Of a stretch of DNA of 64,000 nt, positions 23,101 through 33,849 are shown one piece after another. The translations under genes were made by a program, and so were the position numbers. The notes beneath the pieces were generated by a model that was not told where the DNA came from, did not search any database, and worked only from the letters and a program-made list of their open reading frames with translations. The stretch's first letter is position 1, and each line of letters starts with the position of its first letter. Origin of the DNA: Tachypleus tridentatus (Eukaryota > Arthropoda > Merostomata > Xiphosura > Limulidae); assembly GCF_004210375.1 (NCBI RefSeq), contig NC_134830.1, positions 67,558,326-67,622,325 on the forward strand, given 5' to 3'.

Positions 23101-23817
23101 GCATTTTTTGCATCTTCAAAACTATTTTCTAAGAAGTGTATGAAAGTTGTATGAATTATGTTTTATCACTTGCAAAATGGAAAGAGAAGATTTCAAAAAT
23201 GTTACTCAAAAAATCGTAAGTCTGGTTTAATTAATTACTTGATAACTATAGTTGACACTTTGGTCCTGGAACTTCTTAGAAGAGAAGAGGAAAATAAATG
23301 TTTGTTTTTACACATATTTCACAAAATGTAAACTTGCATCAAAATTGAAAGAAATAAGTTTTGAATGAATGCTTACATTTCATTTTTTATGTAAATGTTA
23401 AAAATAACTGAACTGCTAGCTCTGCATTCTGAATGTGAATTTTTCCACTATTTCCGACTTCAAAAATATAATCTAAGTATCTACTTTGTCTTCAGTTTAT
23501 ACCCATAAGACTAATAGAAGTACAGTGTAGTAAAATAAAATAACTTGTATAGTGTTGTTTGGTTATAATTAATTATTGTGGTATGTTATAACATTAAGAA
23601 TTTGTTTCTTAATTGGCATGTAAACTGTATTTCTAAAATTTGTATTAATAAAGGGAAGAAAATTTTCTCAAGTGTTTGTAGTGAGTAAATTACTGAAACG
23701 TAATACATATCTATATAAACTTCGTCACAAAAACACAAGTTGTAAGTCGGTAGAGGAATGAATGGATTTGTATTTTAATTTTTTTATATTTTTTTTGTTA
23801 TAGGCAGTTACCTATAA
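2099..23817 (+). CDS. PTGES3: p23 / prostaglandin E synthase 3-type Hsp90 co-chaperone, 5' exons outside window
   Basis: Spliced CDS: 2099-2197, 9990-10082, 15705-15764, 20726-20753, and probably 23804-23817. The visible exons read in one phase. They give the second half of a CS (alpha-crystallin-like) domain, then the acidic tail that marks p23. The first exon contains [15 protein letters not shown] and the next contains [19 protein letters not shown]. These align with human p23 from about residue 63 to 115, including the Trp/Phe-rich strand and the start of the DDSDED stretch. The third exon carries the MMRQMGG motif (MMNNMGG in human). p23 binds the ATP-bound Hsp90 dimer and stabilises client complexes in cytosol and nucleus; the prostaglandin synthase activity is a family attribution only. 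The N-terminal ~60 residues are not in the window. Introns are 5-8 kb, full of transposon relics, and CpG-poor. Family assignment is firm; the last exon is less so. Confidence 0.9.
2198..3956 (+). other. p23 intron, no recognisable element
   Basis: AT-rich, CpG-poor intron. A (CA)n/(TA)n microsatellite lies near 2900-2932. Two short ORFs at 2651-2842 and 3139-3369 have no recognisable domain and the composition of the surrounding intron, so I do not call them genes. Confidence 0.5.
5050..5552 (+). pseudogene. Degraded transposon protein C-terminus with Tudor-like WYVG module
   Basis: The open part (5050-5415, 121 codons) has the segment [19 protein letters not shown] followed by [10 protein letters not shown] and FPWP. 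This pattern recurs at the C-terminus of transposon-encoded or multicopy invertebrate proteins (aromatic-rich, Tudor-like fold by inference). After an in-frame TAA the same frame continues with [10 protein letters not shown] and a tail to about 5552, where the next stop lies. The stop at 5413-5415 is therefore probably a decay mutation and not the original end. The protein lies in the interior of the 3957-7850 transposon. No catalytic domain is visible upstream. Function is unknown. Confidence 0.6.
6581..7735 (+). mobile_element. Tc1-like element, internally deleted, nested in the long-inverted-repeat transposon
   Basis: Bounded by inverted repeats of about 28 bp beginning TACTCTTCAAAA and ending TTTTGAAGAGTA, flanked by TA duplications at 6579-6580 and 7736-7737. 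The other arm of the host transposon gives the empty site, which confirms the boundaries. At 1155 bp it is shorter than a full Tc1. It is richer in CpG than the intron around it, so it is younger than the host element. Confidence 0.92.
6880..7561 (+). pseudogene. Tc1-like transposase, internally deleted and frameshifted
   Basis: The N-terminal part reads as a paired-type HTH ([14 protein letters not shown], then [12 protein letters not shown] and a GRPRVTT linker). The middle, including the first catalytic Asp region, is missing. The C-terminal part (ORF 7014-7394) has [11 protein letters not shown] with the second catalytic Asp, then [15 protein letters not shown]. The usual catalytic Glu of NPIEHLW is Lys here. 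A TGA follows YELD, after which the frame continues to about 7561. The enzyme cannot be active as it stands. Confidence 0.9.
7851..9989 (+). other. p23 intron, no recognisable element
   Basis: AT-rich and CpG-poor. A T/C-rich run lies near 8560-8585. Small ORFs at 8184-8405, 8762-9001 and 9568-9810 show no domain or codon pattern I would trust. Confidence 0.5.
9990..10082 (+). CDS. PTGES3: p23 exon: Hsp90-contact strand and start of acidic tail
   Basis: A 31-codon exon, phase 0 at both ends. The acceptor is TTTACTCTCTAG and the donor is GAG|GTGAGA. It encodes [19 protein letters not shown], equivalent to human NWLSVDFNNWKDWEDDSDED. The first Trp of the NW-x-x-W pair is kept, while the second position is Asp-Glu rather than Trp. 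The run of Asp is the beginning of the unstructured acidic tail. Confidence 0.92.
11230..12480 (-). pseudogene. Possible decayed coding relic, unidentified
   Basis: On the minus strand, stop-interrupted segments read like real protein: [15 protein letters not shown], then [18 protein letters not shown] and [17 protein letters not shown] near 12130-12350, and [17 protein letters not shown] near 11500-11570. They fall in changing frames. I do not recognise the family. An old transposon or retrocopy fits the decay and the intronic position. Confidence 0.35.
12477..12548. repeat. Long hairpin (inverted repeat, ~28-bp arms)
   Basis: Arms 12477-12506 and 12519-12548 pair over about 28 positions with two or three mismatches around a 12-nt loop. 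The arm centre is GGCCCATGCACCCATGAAGTC on the left. It is much more GC-rich than the intron around it. It is probably a foldback element or a local inverted duplication. Confidence 0.8.
14062..15630 (+). mobile_element. Tc1-like transposon with ~200-bp inverted repeats
   Basis: Left (14062 to ~14260) and right (~15425 to 15630) ends are imperfect inverted repeats of about 200 bp. Both include ACAAATAAACTGTTTATAAA and the block around AACACATATCTACATAAAT. The interior encodes a broken DD34E transposase in plus orientation. Exact ends are uncertain by a few bases. It lies in a p23 intron, about 75 bp before the exon at 15705. Confidence 0.88.
14347..15417 (+). pseudogene. Tc1-like DD34E transposase, frameshifted and with stops
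   Basis: The first ORF (14347-14874, 175 codons) carries the HTH ([20 protein letters not shown]), the linker [15 protein letters not shown] and the second HTH ([18 protein letters not shown]). A frameshift follows near 14870. The next frame (14819-15034) has [13 protein letters not shown] with the first catalytic Asp, then [14 protein letters not shown] further break leads to [12 protein letters not shown] (second Asp) and [16 protein letters not shown] (Glu) near 15110-15255, and it ends TTDH-stop at 15417. The three catalytic residues survive but in different frames, and a TGA lies near 15318. The ORF is longer at its start than typical; the ATG at 14419 is the more likely original start. 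Confidence 0.9.
15705..15764 (+). CDS. PTGES3: p23 exon: MMRQMGG segment of the tail
   Basis: A 20-codon exon, phase 0 at both ends, with a strong acceptor (TCTTATTTTTAG) and the donor TTG|GTATGT. It encodes [10 protein letters not shown] followed by an Asn/Asp-rich stretch. It corresponds to the MMNNMGG motif of human p23, which sits in the tail and supports client-chaperoning activity. A Tc1-like transposon ends only about 75 bp upstream of this exon. Confidence 0.88.
15765..17471 (+). other. p23 intron, no recognisable element
   Basis: AT-rich, CpG-poor. A short (CA)n run lies near 16381-16392. Small ORF at 16166-16357 is not convincing. Nothing else seen. Confidence 0.5.
17472..18965 (+). 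pseudogene. Decayed intronless copy of a multicopy arthropod orphan protein (GKW..ADYCW family)
   Basis: Across about 1.5 kb, successive frames give pieces in the order of an uncharacterised protein family that I recall in many copies in arthropod genomes. First comes an N-terminal zinc-finger-like FCSICGKFF (17485-17515). Then ESLAFWYEL and [10 protein letters not shown] follow (17645-17705), and [19 protein letters not shown] (17910-17966). Then [23 protein letters not shown] and FLCGWDNKT appear (18175-18395). The end is [13 protein letters not shown] followed by [21 protein letters not shown] (split by position 18890-18952). Numerous stops and frameshifts are present. There are no introns, so it is a mobile or retro-copied sequence. 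Function of the family is unknown to me. Recognition is from memory and needs a search. Confidence 0.7.
18966..20725 (+). other. p23 intron, no recognisable element
   Basis: Plain AT-rich intron. The small minus-strand ORF at 20240-20584 is low-complexity Ile/Asn-rich and not convincing. Confidence 0.5.
20726..20753 (+). CDS. PTGES3: p23 microexon: DGEPDSDDE acidic C-terminus
   Basis: A 28-nt exon, entered in phase 0 and left in phase 1. The acceptor is TTTCCTTTTTTAG and the donor is AGA|GTAAGT, a perfect consensus. It encodes DGEPDSDDE, matching the DSDDE near the very end of vertebrate p23. It is short enough to be missed by most gene callers. Confidence 0.85.
20754..23803 (+). other. Last p23 intron, with repeat R1 copy 2
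   Basis: Contains R1 copy 2 (21110-21520), small ORFs at 21583-21813 and 21776-21976 with no recognised domain, and a (TG)n tract near 23084-23101. CpG is scarce until about 23690, then becomes common. Confidence 0.5.
21110..21520 (+). repeat. Dispersed repeat R1, copy 2, with X-box palindrome core
   Basis: Aligns with 1440-1840. The core 21387-21439 is identical to copy 1 and the palindrome GTTGCTAAGCAAC is at 21416-21428. The outer parts differ by substitutions and indels. Confidence 0.75.
23804..23817 (+). CDS. PTGES3: Probable last coding exon of p23 (two residues split, then SYL stop)
   Basis: The preceding exon leaves one base (A). After the T-rich acceptor ending TTTTTTTTGTTATAG, the sequence GCAGTTACCTATAA completes a Ser codon and gives S-Y-L-stop, so the protein would end DSDDESSYL. 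Vertebrate p23 ends in PDLE instead, so homology does not confirm this exon. Support comes from acceptor strength, a good downstream poly(A) site at 24350, and the rise in CpG at this point. Alternative acceptors exist at about 22327 (giving Ser-stop) and about 25685 (giving NYMSKV-stop). Confidence 0.5.
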
Positions 23818-24349
23818 AGTTTACGTCGATAAAATATTTTAACCTCTGTACATTTTTCCATGTTTAAAGGAAGTTTTTAATTTAGAGTTTGTGTGTTTGA
23901 TTTGGTAGGCAAAGTTACTAAAGTTTTTAAACATCGAGGCTACAGAAAATTAATAAAAGAAAGTATCGTAATAATTGAAGCTTAATATCTTGCTTGATTC
24001 TTCTGCTGAAAAACGTGGAAAACCGTTTTTTTCTCAATGTTTAAAAACACGTTTTCTATAAAAAGGAAAAGTTTTTGTTATAAAAAAAATATTTTACTAC
24101 TTTGTTACAAACGAGTGAAGTACGAAAGTTTTGTATGTTATGTGTACGAAAGGCGGTTTCCTTAATTTTTAAATGAACCAATGTGTAATATGTTTCAATA
24201 TTTTCCAAAAGTGAAAAACTAACTACACGACAACACCAAATATAAAGGCAGATATTTATTAATTATTTTGTCATTACCAAATAAGTAACTTATTAATAAA
24301 TGTTATTTGGATATGTGAACTTGTTATTTCTGTTAATTTCTTGGCCTTC

Positions 24350-24355
24350 AATAAA
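24350..24355 (+). promoter_or_regulatory. Candidate p23 poly(A) signal AATAAA
   Basis: An AATAAA hexamer is followed within 15-35 bases by a GT-rich stretch (TGTTGACCTGTGGGTATGTT), the usual cleavage downstream element. A second AATAAA lies at 24295-24300. They would end a 3' UTR of about 550 bases starting in the exon at 23804. Confidence 0.5.
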
Positions 24356-24375
24356 GATCACATCTGTTGACCTGT

Positions 24376-26084
24376 GGGTATGTTATTTACCATCAACATT
24401 GGCGATCTTAAGACATTTTAGCATTACTTGAATGTCGAATTCATTGAAGATGAAAGTTCTCAAGTTTTTGGCATGTTTAGGAAGTAAGCGATTAATTATT
24501 GCCCTACCTTCTAGCGTTTCACATTAAATATAAGAAATGCGAACTACAAGTAATAGGTTAGTATGTTTGCATTATCTCTTACTGGTGTTCTTTGGAGATA
24601 TCTAATTAGCATCTTACAGTAGTTGAATGAGTCTACATGATTTTAAAAATATTTGATTTTACTACCGTTATGAGGGGTAATTTTTAACCTTAACATTTAA
24701 GATGTGTGTATACAATTTACCATTTTTTCAGTTGCTTAACTAAAGCTTGCTTCTAACTTTATCGTCGTGTGCAACACTGCTGAATTAATAACATTGATAG
24801 ATAGCTTTAAATTAAAAGTAATTCAAAAAATACAATTTTAGGAATCTTGTGGACACTTTGTAAGTTTACTGACATTGTTATTCCCTTAACGTGTATAAAT
24901 TTTGTACTATCATTAATATATTTTAGAACATCACGTAGAGCATACATTTGTAATATCTTTGTTGAATTTTAAAAAAATTGTATTCACAGACACGTTCTTA
25001 TAACCTTTAAATAAAACCTGAATTTCTGAAATGCAACTAACCTCAGCCGAATTTTGTTTAAAAGAAATTAATCCAGTTCTAAGTATGTATATTATTAATG
25101 TGAACATGATATGCCTAAAAGTAGGAAAATGTACTTAAAATCGCATTTGTTTCTTTTTTTCCACATTCTTTCTTTGTTCTTTTCCGTTCTGTATTGAATC
25201 CAGAAGTCATTGCCTCGAGTTATACTCTTAAGCAGCAATAGTTTATCTGGACCGTTTTTTATAAGTTTGTATATCCAAGAAAAGAATTTGGAAGTTAGGG
25301 TTTATATACTGAAACCGGGCAAGCTATTATAGCTGAATAAAAGTCAAAATCTATATTCGTGATACAGCACAACGAACTAACGTACATTTAAGATTAGCAT
25401 CTTTAAAATGTCATGCAATGAAAACAGCACTAATGTAATAAAAGTGGAAGTATTAATTGCTCGTGAAATAAAATATAAATCAAAACACAGGTGTCACCCT
25501 ATACGTTGTTTTTTGTATTTTTAAGTGGAACAAAATGCGCGGTAATTCATAAAATAGGAAGTTGCGTAATGGTTACTATAGGAGTGATGGAAACGTCATA
25601 ACAAAAGTAAGAAGTCCACTCAAAAGCTGTGATCTTGAGGCTTTTTATTTGTATTGGTTATATTTGTTAATTTTTTCATTTCAGATTATATGTCAAAAGT
25701 ATGAATGAAAAAGAAGCATTTCAATGCTATCTTTATTCTTCCATAAATCTCTAAACAACTTTAGTGAAATTTAACACAATTAGACCTATTAAATACTGAT
25801 ACTTCGATAACTTTCATTATAATTTATAGCAGACGTAGAACCCACTCAATAGTCTCATAATAACCTGCAAAAAATTAGTGAGCAGTTGATCTTTACCCGA
25901 AAATATATGGCCGTTGCTGATACAATGTGATTTTTGCCCAGTGCTCTGAATGTCAAAGTCAAGAAATTCAATCAAATCCAGGAGTACCTCTTGATTCTCT
26001 TCATCTGTTAATGTAGAAAACAACCGGTATCGTAGCCCCTGACGTAAAATTGGTTGATTTCATTTATCGATAGCCAAATACCTT

Positions 26085-26128
<44 letters not shown>

Positions 26129-26593
26129 ACAGTGAAAGTACTATTAATATAAATCTATATTATTGTAAAATGCATATATACTAACACTAAACTTTGAAAA
26201 TAAGATGTTTAATAAAAATCTGTTGCCGTAAGAGTAAACGCACTTCTGTTTCAAATACACTCGACTTTGTCTAATTTAAAATTATTTTACAGCCACCTGC
26301 AGTGCAGCTGGTTATTTTTCCATCTTTTAAAATATCACGAATTACACTTTACTTTATTGAAAAAATTGAGATAGCTTTAAAACACAATATAGGGGGGAAA
26401 TCTGTGTAATAAATAACTCAATTATAATTGAATAAATCTCTTCTCATAAGCAAAACTTACAATTTTTGAGCATCCTAACTTTTTATGAGATGTAAGAATA
26501 TTTGCACCTAGGGCGGTAGGCAGGTTTACATCAGCCGCGAACGAAGAATTAAGGAGACCATCCTATCTGTGACGTTCTATTTAATTAGGGGTG
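24376..26593. other. Intergenic region between p23 and actin
   Basis: The two genes converge here. CpG is at ordinary frequency, unlike the p23 body. No transposon was recognised. One short minus-strand ORF (25817-26023) is listed separately. Confidence 0.5.
25817..26023 (-). CDS. Unrecognised small ORF, possible exon
   Basis: A 68-codon ORF reading STLTDEENQEVLLDLIEFLD near its start, an acidic amphipathic stretch unlike intronic noise. Near its end CTCACTAATTTTTTGCAG|GTTATT resembles a splice acceptor, so the downstream part could be a separate exon. No domain is recognised and upstream in-frame sequence is short. It may equally be a chance ORF or a pseudogene fragment. Confidence 0.2.
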   Translation of the reverse strand: MFSTLTDEENQEVLLDLIEFLDFDIQSTGQKSHCISNGHIFSGKDQLLTNFLQVIMRLLSGFYVCYKL

Positions 26594-26740
26594 TGTCTAT
26601 GTAATATAAGAGAAATAGAGCATGTATTCAGAAGTAATGTTTTCCCTTTTTCACAGGTAAACATTATTTTCTAACCTGTGGTTTGTTTTTAATTTCGTGC
26701 AAAGCTACACGAAGGCTATAGTTCGACAACACTTGAGATT
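26594..26740 (-). repeat. Duplicate of actin-intron segment plus SINE-A 3' end
   Basis: About 140 bases match 28507-28640, inside actin intron 2. The match covers unique-looking sequence (GCATGTATTCARAAGTAATG) and runs on into the 3' end of a SINE-A (GTTTGTTTTTAATTTCG, then CAAAGCTACA). The copy breaks off inside the SINE at about 26740. Confidence 0.75.
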
Positions 26741-26938
26741 TTCCATATTAAATATAGAATTTACGCAGGGATACCCGTTTATAACAAAGCATAAATCACG
26801 GTATGAGAAATAACGAAAGTTTTAGTTATAAACATCTGTTTACTAACCTGATAAATTTATAAATCTTAGTTACTTTGTAATTGAGGGGTCTTTACCTAAT
26901 ACAGGACAACCACCGAATACAGTTTTCAAACAAACAAC

Positions 26939-26944
26939 TTTATT
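26939..26944 (-). promoter_or_regulatory. Actin poly(A) signal AATAAA
   Basis: AATAAA on the minus strand, about 320 bases past the actin stop codon. It is followed by a GT-rich stretch (GTTGTTTGTTTG, then GGTGGTTGTCCTGT), a good cleavage context. Confidence 0.65.
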
Positions 26945-27264
26945 CAGCTTTAGTTTACAACAAAACTTATATAAATTATATTATAGCAAAATCAAGTTGA
27001 GATTAGAATATATATGTATATATATAAATTAACTATGAATATAAAACGCCTCTGGAATGCAGTGTGCAACTCTGAACACACAAGCATAGTGCAAAATTGT
27101 TTCAATGACTGCCGGTAATACTTGTTTCGTTAACAAAAACGTTGAAAGATTTAGAACAAGTTACTCCACTTATTCAAGTAATCCGTTTAGGCCTTTTTCT
27201 CATATCTGCCCTGCCTTATTACTCAAATCCTTGGTTGATATTCATATAATTGATTAACAAAATC

Positions 27265-29905
<2,641 letters not shown>

Positions 29906-29940
29906 TATACAAAATCTATGCGACCTCAGATTTATAAATT

Positions 29941-31940
29941 ACATTTATTTGTAATTCCACTTACTAGTTAATGAGCGAGTAATTTTTTGGTGTACTAACA
30001 ACTAACTTATGTCCTTACTATTTAATATTAAGCGCATAGAGACTTAAAATAGAAAAATGTTACCAACATTATAATGTTGGGCTTATTATATTATTAATTT
30101 AGATAAATTTAACACTGATTTCGGAAAACAAACTGTAACTATCCAAATGTTATATATTACACACGGTTTTACATGTTAAATACACAAACCTTCACTTCAA
30201 TAACCGTTATTGTTTACCATTATTATTCTTACTACAGACTTAGATCTGAGCAAAGGTTTGTTGCATTAACAGTTGTAAAATTTCTACCATATACTTATCA
30301 ATTTTATGATGCAGCCTCTTACTAAGTTAAACAGATGCAAGATTAACACCGATATCCTAACGTAAATTATATTTTCCGCTTGTCGTACTACACCTCAGAC
30401 AACCGTTTCTACCTACGTAAGGACTAATCCTTTAGGTTTAACAATTTTTATCAGGCATGAAAAACTTACTAGAAATAGAACTTTATCCTACGATCGAAAA
30501 CGTAACTATCTGTGCTCAGTAGCATAAAACTGAAGCTTTTATTCCACGTGTACTTTATTCTAAGAACGTACCGGCAAACCGGCTACATTTTACCTAATAT
30601 GGTACTGTAGTACAACAACTAGTGTGCTTTGTGATTGGTTACTTTTGCAGAGCTCTTTGAAATGCGTCAACAAAATTGGCTTTCCAACCATCAACAACCA
30701 ATCAAAAATTGTAAAGACATTCATGCCCATATATGGAACAAACTTAAATTATCTAACGCTTGACCCGGAATTTTGACTGACGGAAATACTCATTGTGAAA
30801 ATGGGGTAGGTTATTCAAATAGTGAAACAAACTTACAAAACTAGCAGACTACACATTGAAATAGGAATCGTTGAAATACAGTGCTTTTCCACGTTTATTT
30901 GTAAGCAGTATTAATCCCTATTTACTAGTAATTTAATACATATATAATAAACTCTTGCACTCATCAGCATTAGTTAAGTAAATTCCAACTTGTTTTTATT
31001 CAAGATTCTGCCGTTACAAAGTTTTAATCATCTAGATTTTGTGTTGTTTGAACAGAATGGTGCATTGAGTTGTTTCTTTTAGTGCTTCCGCATCTAGTTA
31101 TCTCATTGTTTTAAACTGGAATGTTATGTTATCAGTCTAAATCCCAATGACTTTTTCCTCTTTTACACAAAATGACGTTAAAAATGGTTTAGTGGTTTCA
31201 AGATGTAATACAGATTTATATCATTAAACTTTGATTGGGACTGTAATTAAATGACCAGCGTTTCAATAAAAATAACCATAGAATAATTTTACCTACCAAG
31301 GTGTAGAGATAGTATTTTAGATAAAGTTAAATTTCAGGGAATATTTAATTTATTTTCTTAATGTTTAATTGGTTTGTGAAAATAGGTACCGAATGCAATG
31401 CAGAATTGCTATTACAAAGTAGCCGATTAGGGTTAATGAAATGAGTAGATTTTGTTTGTTTTTAAAAGTTAAAGAGATCTTTAAGTTACTTAAATAATAT
31501 TTTGTTAATTTTACAAAATGTTTCTGTTTTAGAATTACCTTAAATTTAGGCAGTATATTTGTCAAATAATTTGTACATGTTTCACAAATTATATTGTTGG
31601 AATGCTCATCTACAGTATAATAATAAAGTGGTATCCCGAAACCAACGATTTTCAAAATTAGGCCTTTGTCACACGGTGTCACTTAAAATAAAAGCGTATT
31701 TACCAACTCAATTTGAGAATTAACACCCAATGGCTGCTGATTGTAAGGATTTTTGTAAATATTTAAATTACGCAGAATCATACGCCTACTCTTTAAGTTT
31801 CGTAAAACATTTTTTTATTCTGGAACTCAACTATATCAAAGTCGTTTCAGTGGGTCACGTGGGTGGTAATTTCTTCGACACATAACTCCCGTAATCTGAT
31901 CCTTTGTCTACTAGGGTGACGGGGGAAAAAACCTAATAGT
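29941..31940. other. Region upstream of actin
   Basis: Contains the CArG/CCAAT cluster at about 30630-30740. No ORF or repeat was recognised otherwise; the minus ORF at 31365-31682 is low-complexity and not convincing. Confidence 0.5.
30727..30736. promoter_or_regulatory. CArG box (SRF site) CCATATATGG
   Basis: A perfect CC(A/T)6GG palindrome about 1.05 kb upstream of the actin ATG. CCAAT boxes lie close by at 30634-30638 and 30674-30678 (minus strand) and 30698-30702 (plus strand). SRF binding to CArG boxes is the classical control of actin genes. The distance suggests either a distal promoter with a longer leader intron (a donor, CTA|GTAAGT, is at 30469) or an enhancer. Confidence 0.6.
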
Positions 31941-31949
31941 AATAGTAAC

Positions 31950-31997
31950 TAGCGCAAATAGCCCTCGTGAGGCTTTGCGCGAAATTCAAAACAAACA
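31950..31997 (+). mobile_element. SINE-A 3' tail fragment
   Basis: AGCGCAAATAGCCCTCGTG followed by GCTTTGCGCGAAATTCAAAA and ACAAAC is the 3' end of the SINE-A family. The rest of the element is absent, as in 5'-truncated insertions. Confidence 0.8.
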
Positions 31998-32117
31998 GTA
32001 ATATTAACTAAATTACAAGGTTAACGTACGTAATAGCTATTACTCGTAAAAACTTTTCAGCAAATAAAAACAAGGTAATGTGTTATAAAATTAGGTCATT
32101 TTAAAAGCTATTCACGT

Positions 32118-32240
32118 CACCCGCTGCGACAGCGGTAAGTCTTCGGATTTACGATGGTAAAACCAGCGGTTCGATTCCCCTTGGTGGACACAGCAGACAG
32201 CACGATGTGGCTTTGCTGTAAGAAAGCGCACAAAAGACAT
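32118..32240 (+). mobile_element. SINE-B2 copy
   Basis: A tRNA-like head (CGACAGCGGTAAGTCTTCGG, with B box GGTTCGATTCC) is followed by the B2 tail AGCACGATGTGGCTTTGCTG and TAAGAAAGCGCACA. It is closely related to copies at 46514, 61664 and 62467. Confidence 0.88.
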
Positions 32241-32454
32241 TCATAAAAACTAACGATAGTACGTAAAAGACATTTTAGCGATTTACGACATTTTATACTG
32301 ATATGTACATCTGGATTAATTTATTATTAATCATTTTCTGAAGCATGTAAAAATAATAAAAAATGTATACAAAACATATTTATCTGTGTAAGATAGAATG
32401 TAAATCTTAATGAAAATAATATTATCCATAAATAAAGTCTCAACGCTTTAATGT

Positions 32455-32723
32455 TTCTTTGTTTTTGGAATTTTGCGCAAAGCTACTACTATCTGCTTTT
32501 GCCGTCCATAATTTAACATTGTAAAACTGGAGGGAAGGCAGCTAGTCATCAAAACCCACCGCCAACTCTTGGGCTACTCTTTCACCAACGAATAGTGGGA
32601 GTGACCGTAACAATATACCAACCCCACGGATGAAATGGTGAGCATGTTTGATGTGACGGGGATTTGAACTCGCGACCATCAGGTTATTAGTTGGGCGCCT
32701 TAACCACCTGCCCATGCCGAGCC
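32455..32723 (-). mobile_element. SINE-A, near full length
   Basis: On the minus strand a GGCATGGGCAGGTGGTTAAG head, the body with CACTATTCGTTGGTGAAAG and GGCGGTGGGTTTTGATGACT, and the tail ending in AAAATTCCAAAAACAAAG. Confidence 0.9.
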
Positions 32724-32893
32724 TTTACTTTAAAGAAAGCAAAATAATATGCCTTTCCATGAAACCAAGATCACAAAAATAAAGAGCTTTCATAACAGTT
32801 TTATTACTATCTATTCATAAAAAAAAATAAACATTTAGATATAGAATGGAATGTTTATTCAGAACAATAACCACAGCAACTGAGCATATAATG

Positions 32894-33124
32894 CTAGAAC
32901 CTGGATTTAGATACCGGAGTGGACATATCACAAATAGCTCTTAGTGTAACTTTACGCTTGACAATAAATAGAAAGAATAGTAAAATATCTAAAACTTTTA
33001 TGTTGCCATTAATATCTTTGTGTTTCACATCAAATTTCATCTTTTTAAGGTAGATAAAATTTAGATTTATGTTCATACTTCGATGTTTTGTAGCAAATAC
33101 AGATTTATAAAAATCATAAAACAA
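32894..33124. other. Gap between SINEs, nothing recognised
   Basis: AT-rich sequence. The small minus-strand ORF covering it has no recognised domain. Confidence 0.4.
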
Positions 33125-33144
33125 TATAGTGAAAAGTAATCGAT

Positions 33145-33281
33145 TTGTTTGGTTTGAATTTCGCGCAAAGTTACATGAGACCTACCTGCGCTAGCCGTCC
33201 CTAATTTAGAAGTGTAAGATTAGAGGGAAGGCAATTAGTCATCACCACCCACCGCCTTAACCACCTGGCCATACTGGGCCA
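33145..33281 (-). mobile_element. SINE-A with internal deletion
   Basis: The tail and body end run up to CACCCACCGCC and then jump directly to TTAACCACCTGGCCATACTG, the head. About 130 bases are missing. The join falls at GCC, which is shared by both sides (microhomology). Confidence 0.85.
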
Positions 33282-33432
33282 TATGAAAAGTAATGAACTC
33301 TCATAATATAACGAATTATTGCAAGGGGGTTACGCTCTGTAGTACTTAATGAAACGTTCAACGCTGCACTTAATACAAATTCCATACAATTCAATTACAG
33401 TTTGATTTCATTTGATTTTAGCTTGCAAAAAT

Positions 33433-33785
33433 CTGGCCTGGTATAATTTGATGGTAAGGGCACTCAATTAGCAACCTGTGACATGCTTACCCTTTCAGCC
33501 AGGGTATGGTCCAAGCCTATTTTGCCGATAGTTTCCAGGGTTCCACTAGTCATTTTACAATTACTTTTTTTCAGGAAGAGTGTACATGTAGCCGTTGTGT
33601 CCCAGCCAATAAGTAGCCCTTTAAAAAGAAAATAGAGCACCACTCACCGGAGGGTCGTGTGGGAGCCAACGTGTTAATATGATGGTTAATCCCACTATTC
33701 ATTAATGAAAGAAAAACCCAAAAGTTAGTGGTGGGTGGAATTGACTAGCTACCTTCCTTCTAGTATATCATTTCAAAACTAAAGG
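33433..33785 (+). mobile_element. SINE-C (mosaic SINE), degraded
   Basis: The second half (33655-33780) is recognisably the SINE-A body (ATCCCACTATTCATTAATG, GTGGTGGGTGGAATTGACT, then CTAGCTACCTTCC). The first half carries a different head starting GGCCTGGTATAATTTGATGG. It is interrupted by unrelated sequence near 33550-33640. Confidence 0.6.
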
Positions 33786-33849
33786 GCCACTCAATAGGCG
33801 CATTGAACATATTCGGCTTTCAAAGAATACGAAAATTTACCGTAATCAA

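Noticed and set aside
30795-30815. First exon of a divergent gene (AAAATGGGGTAGGT, ATG followed by a donor-like site)
   Set aside because: Two coding bases after ATG and no supporting downstream exon; chance occurrence is likely.
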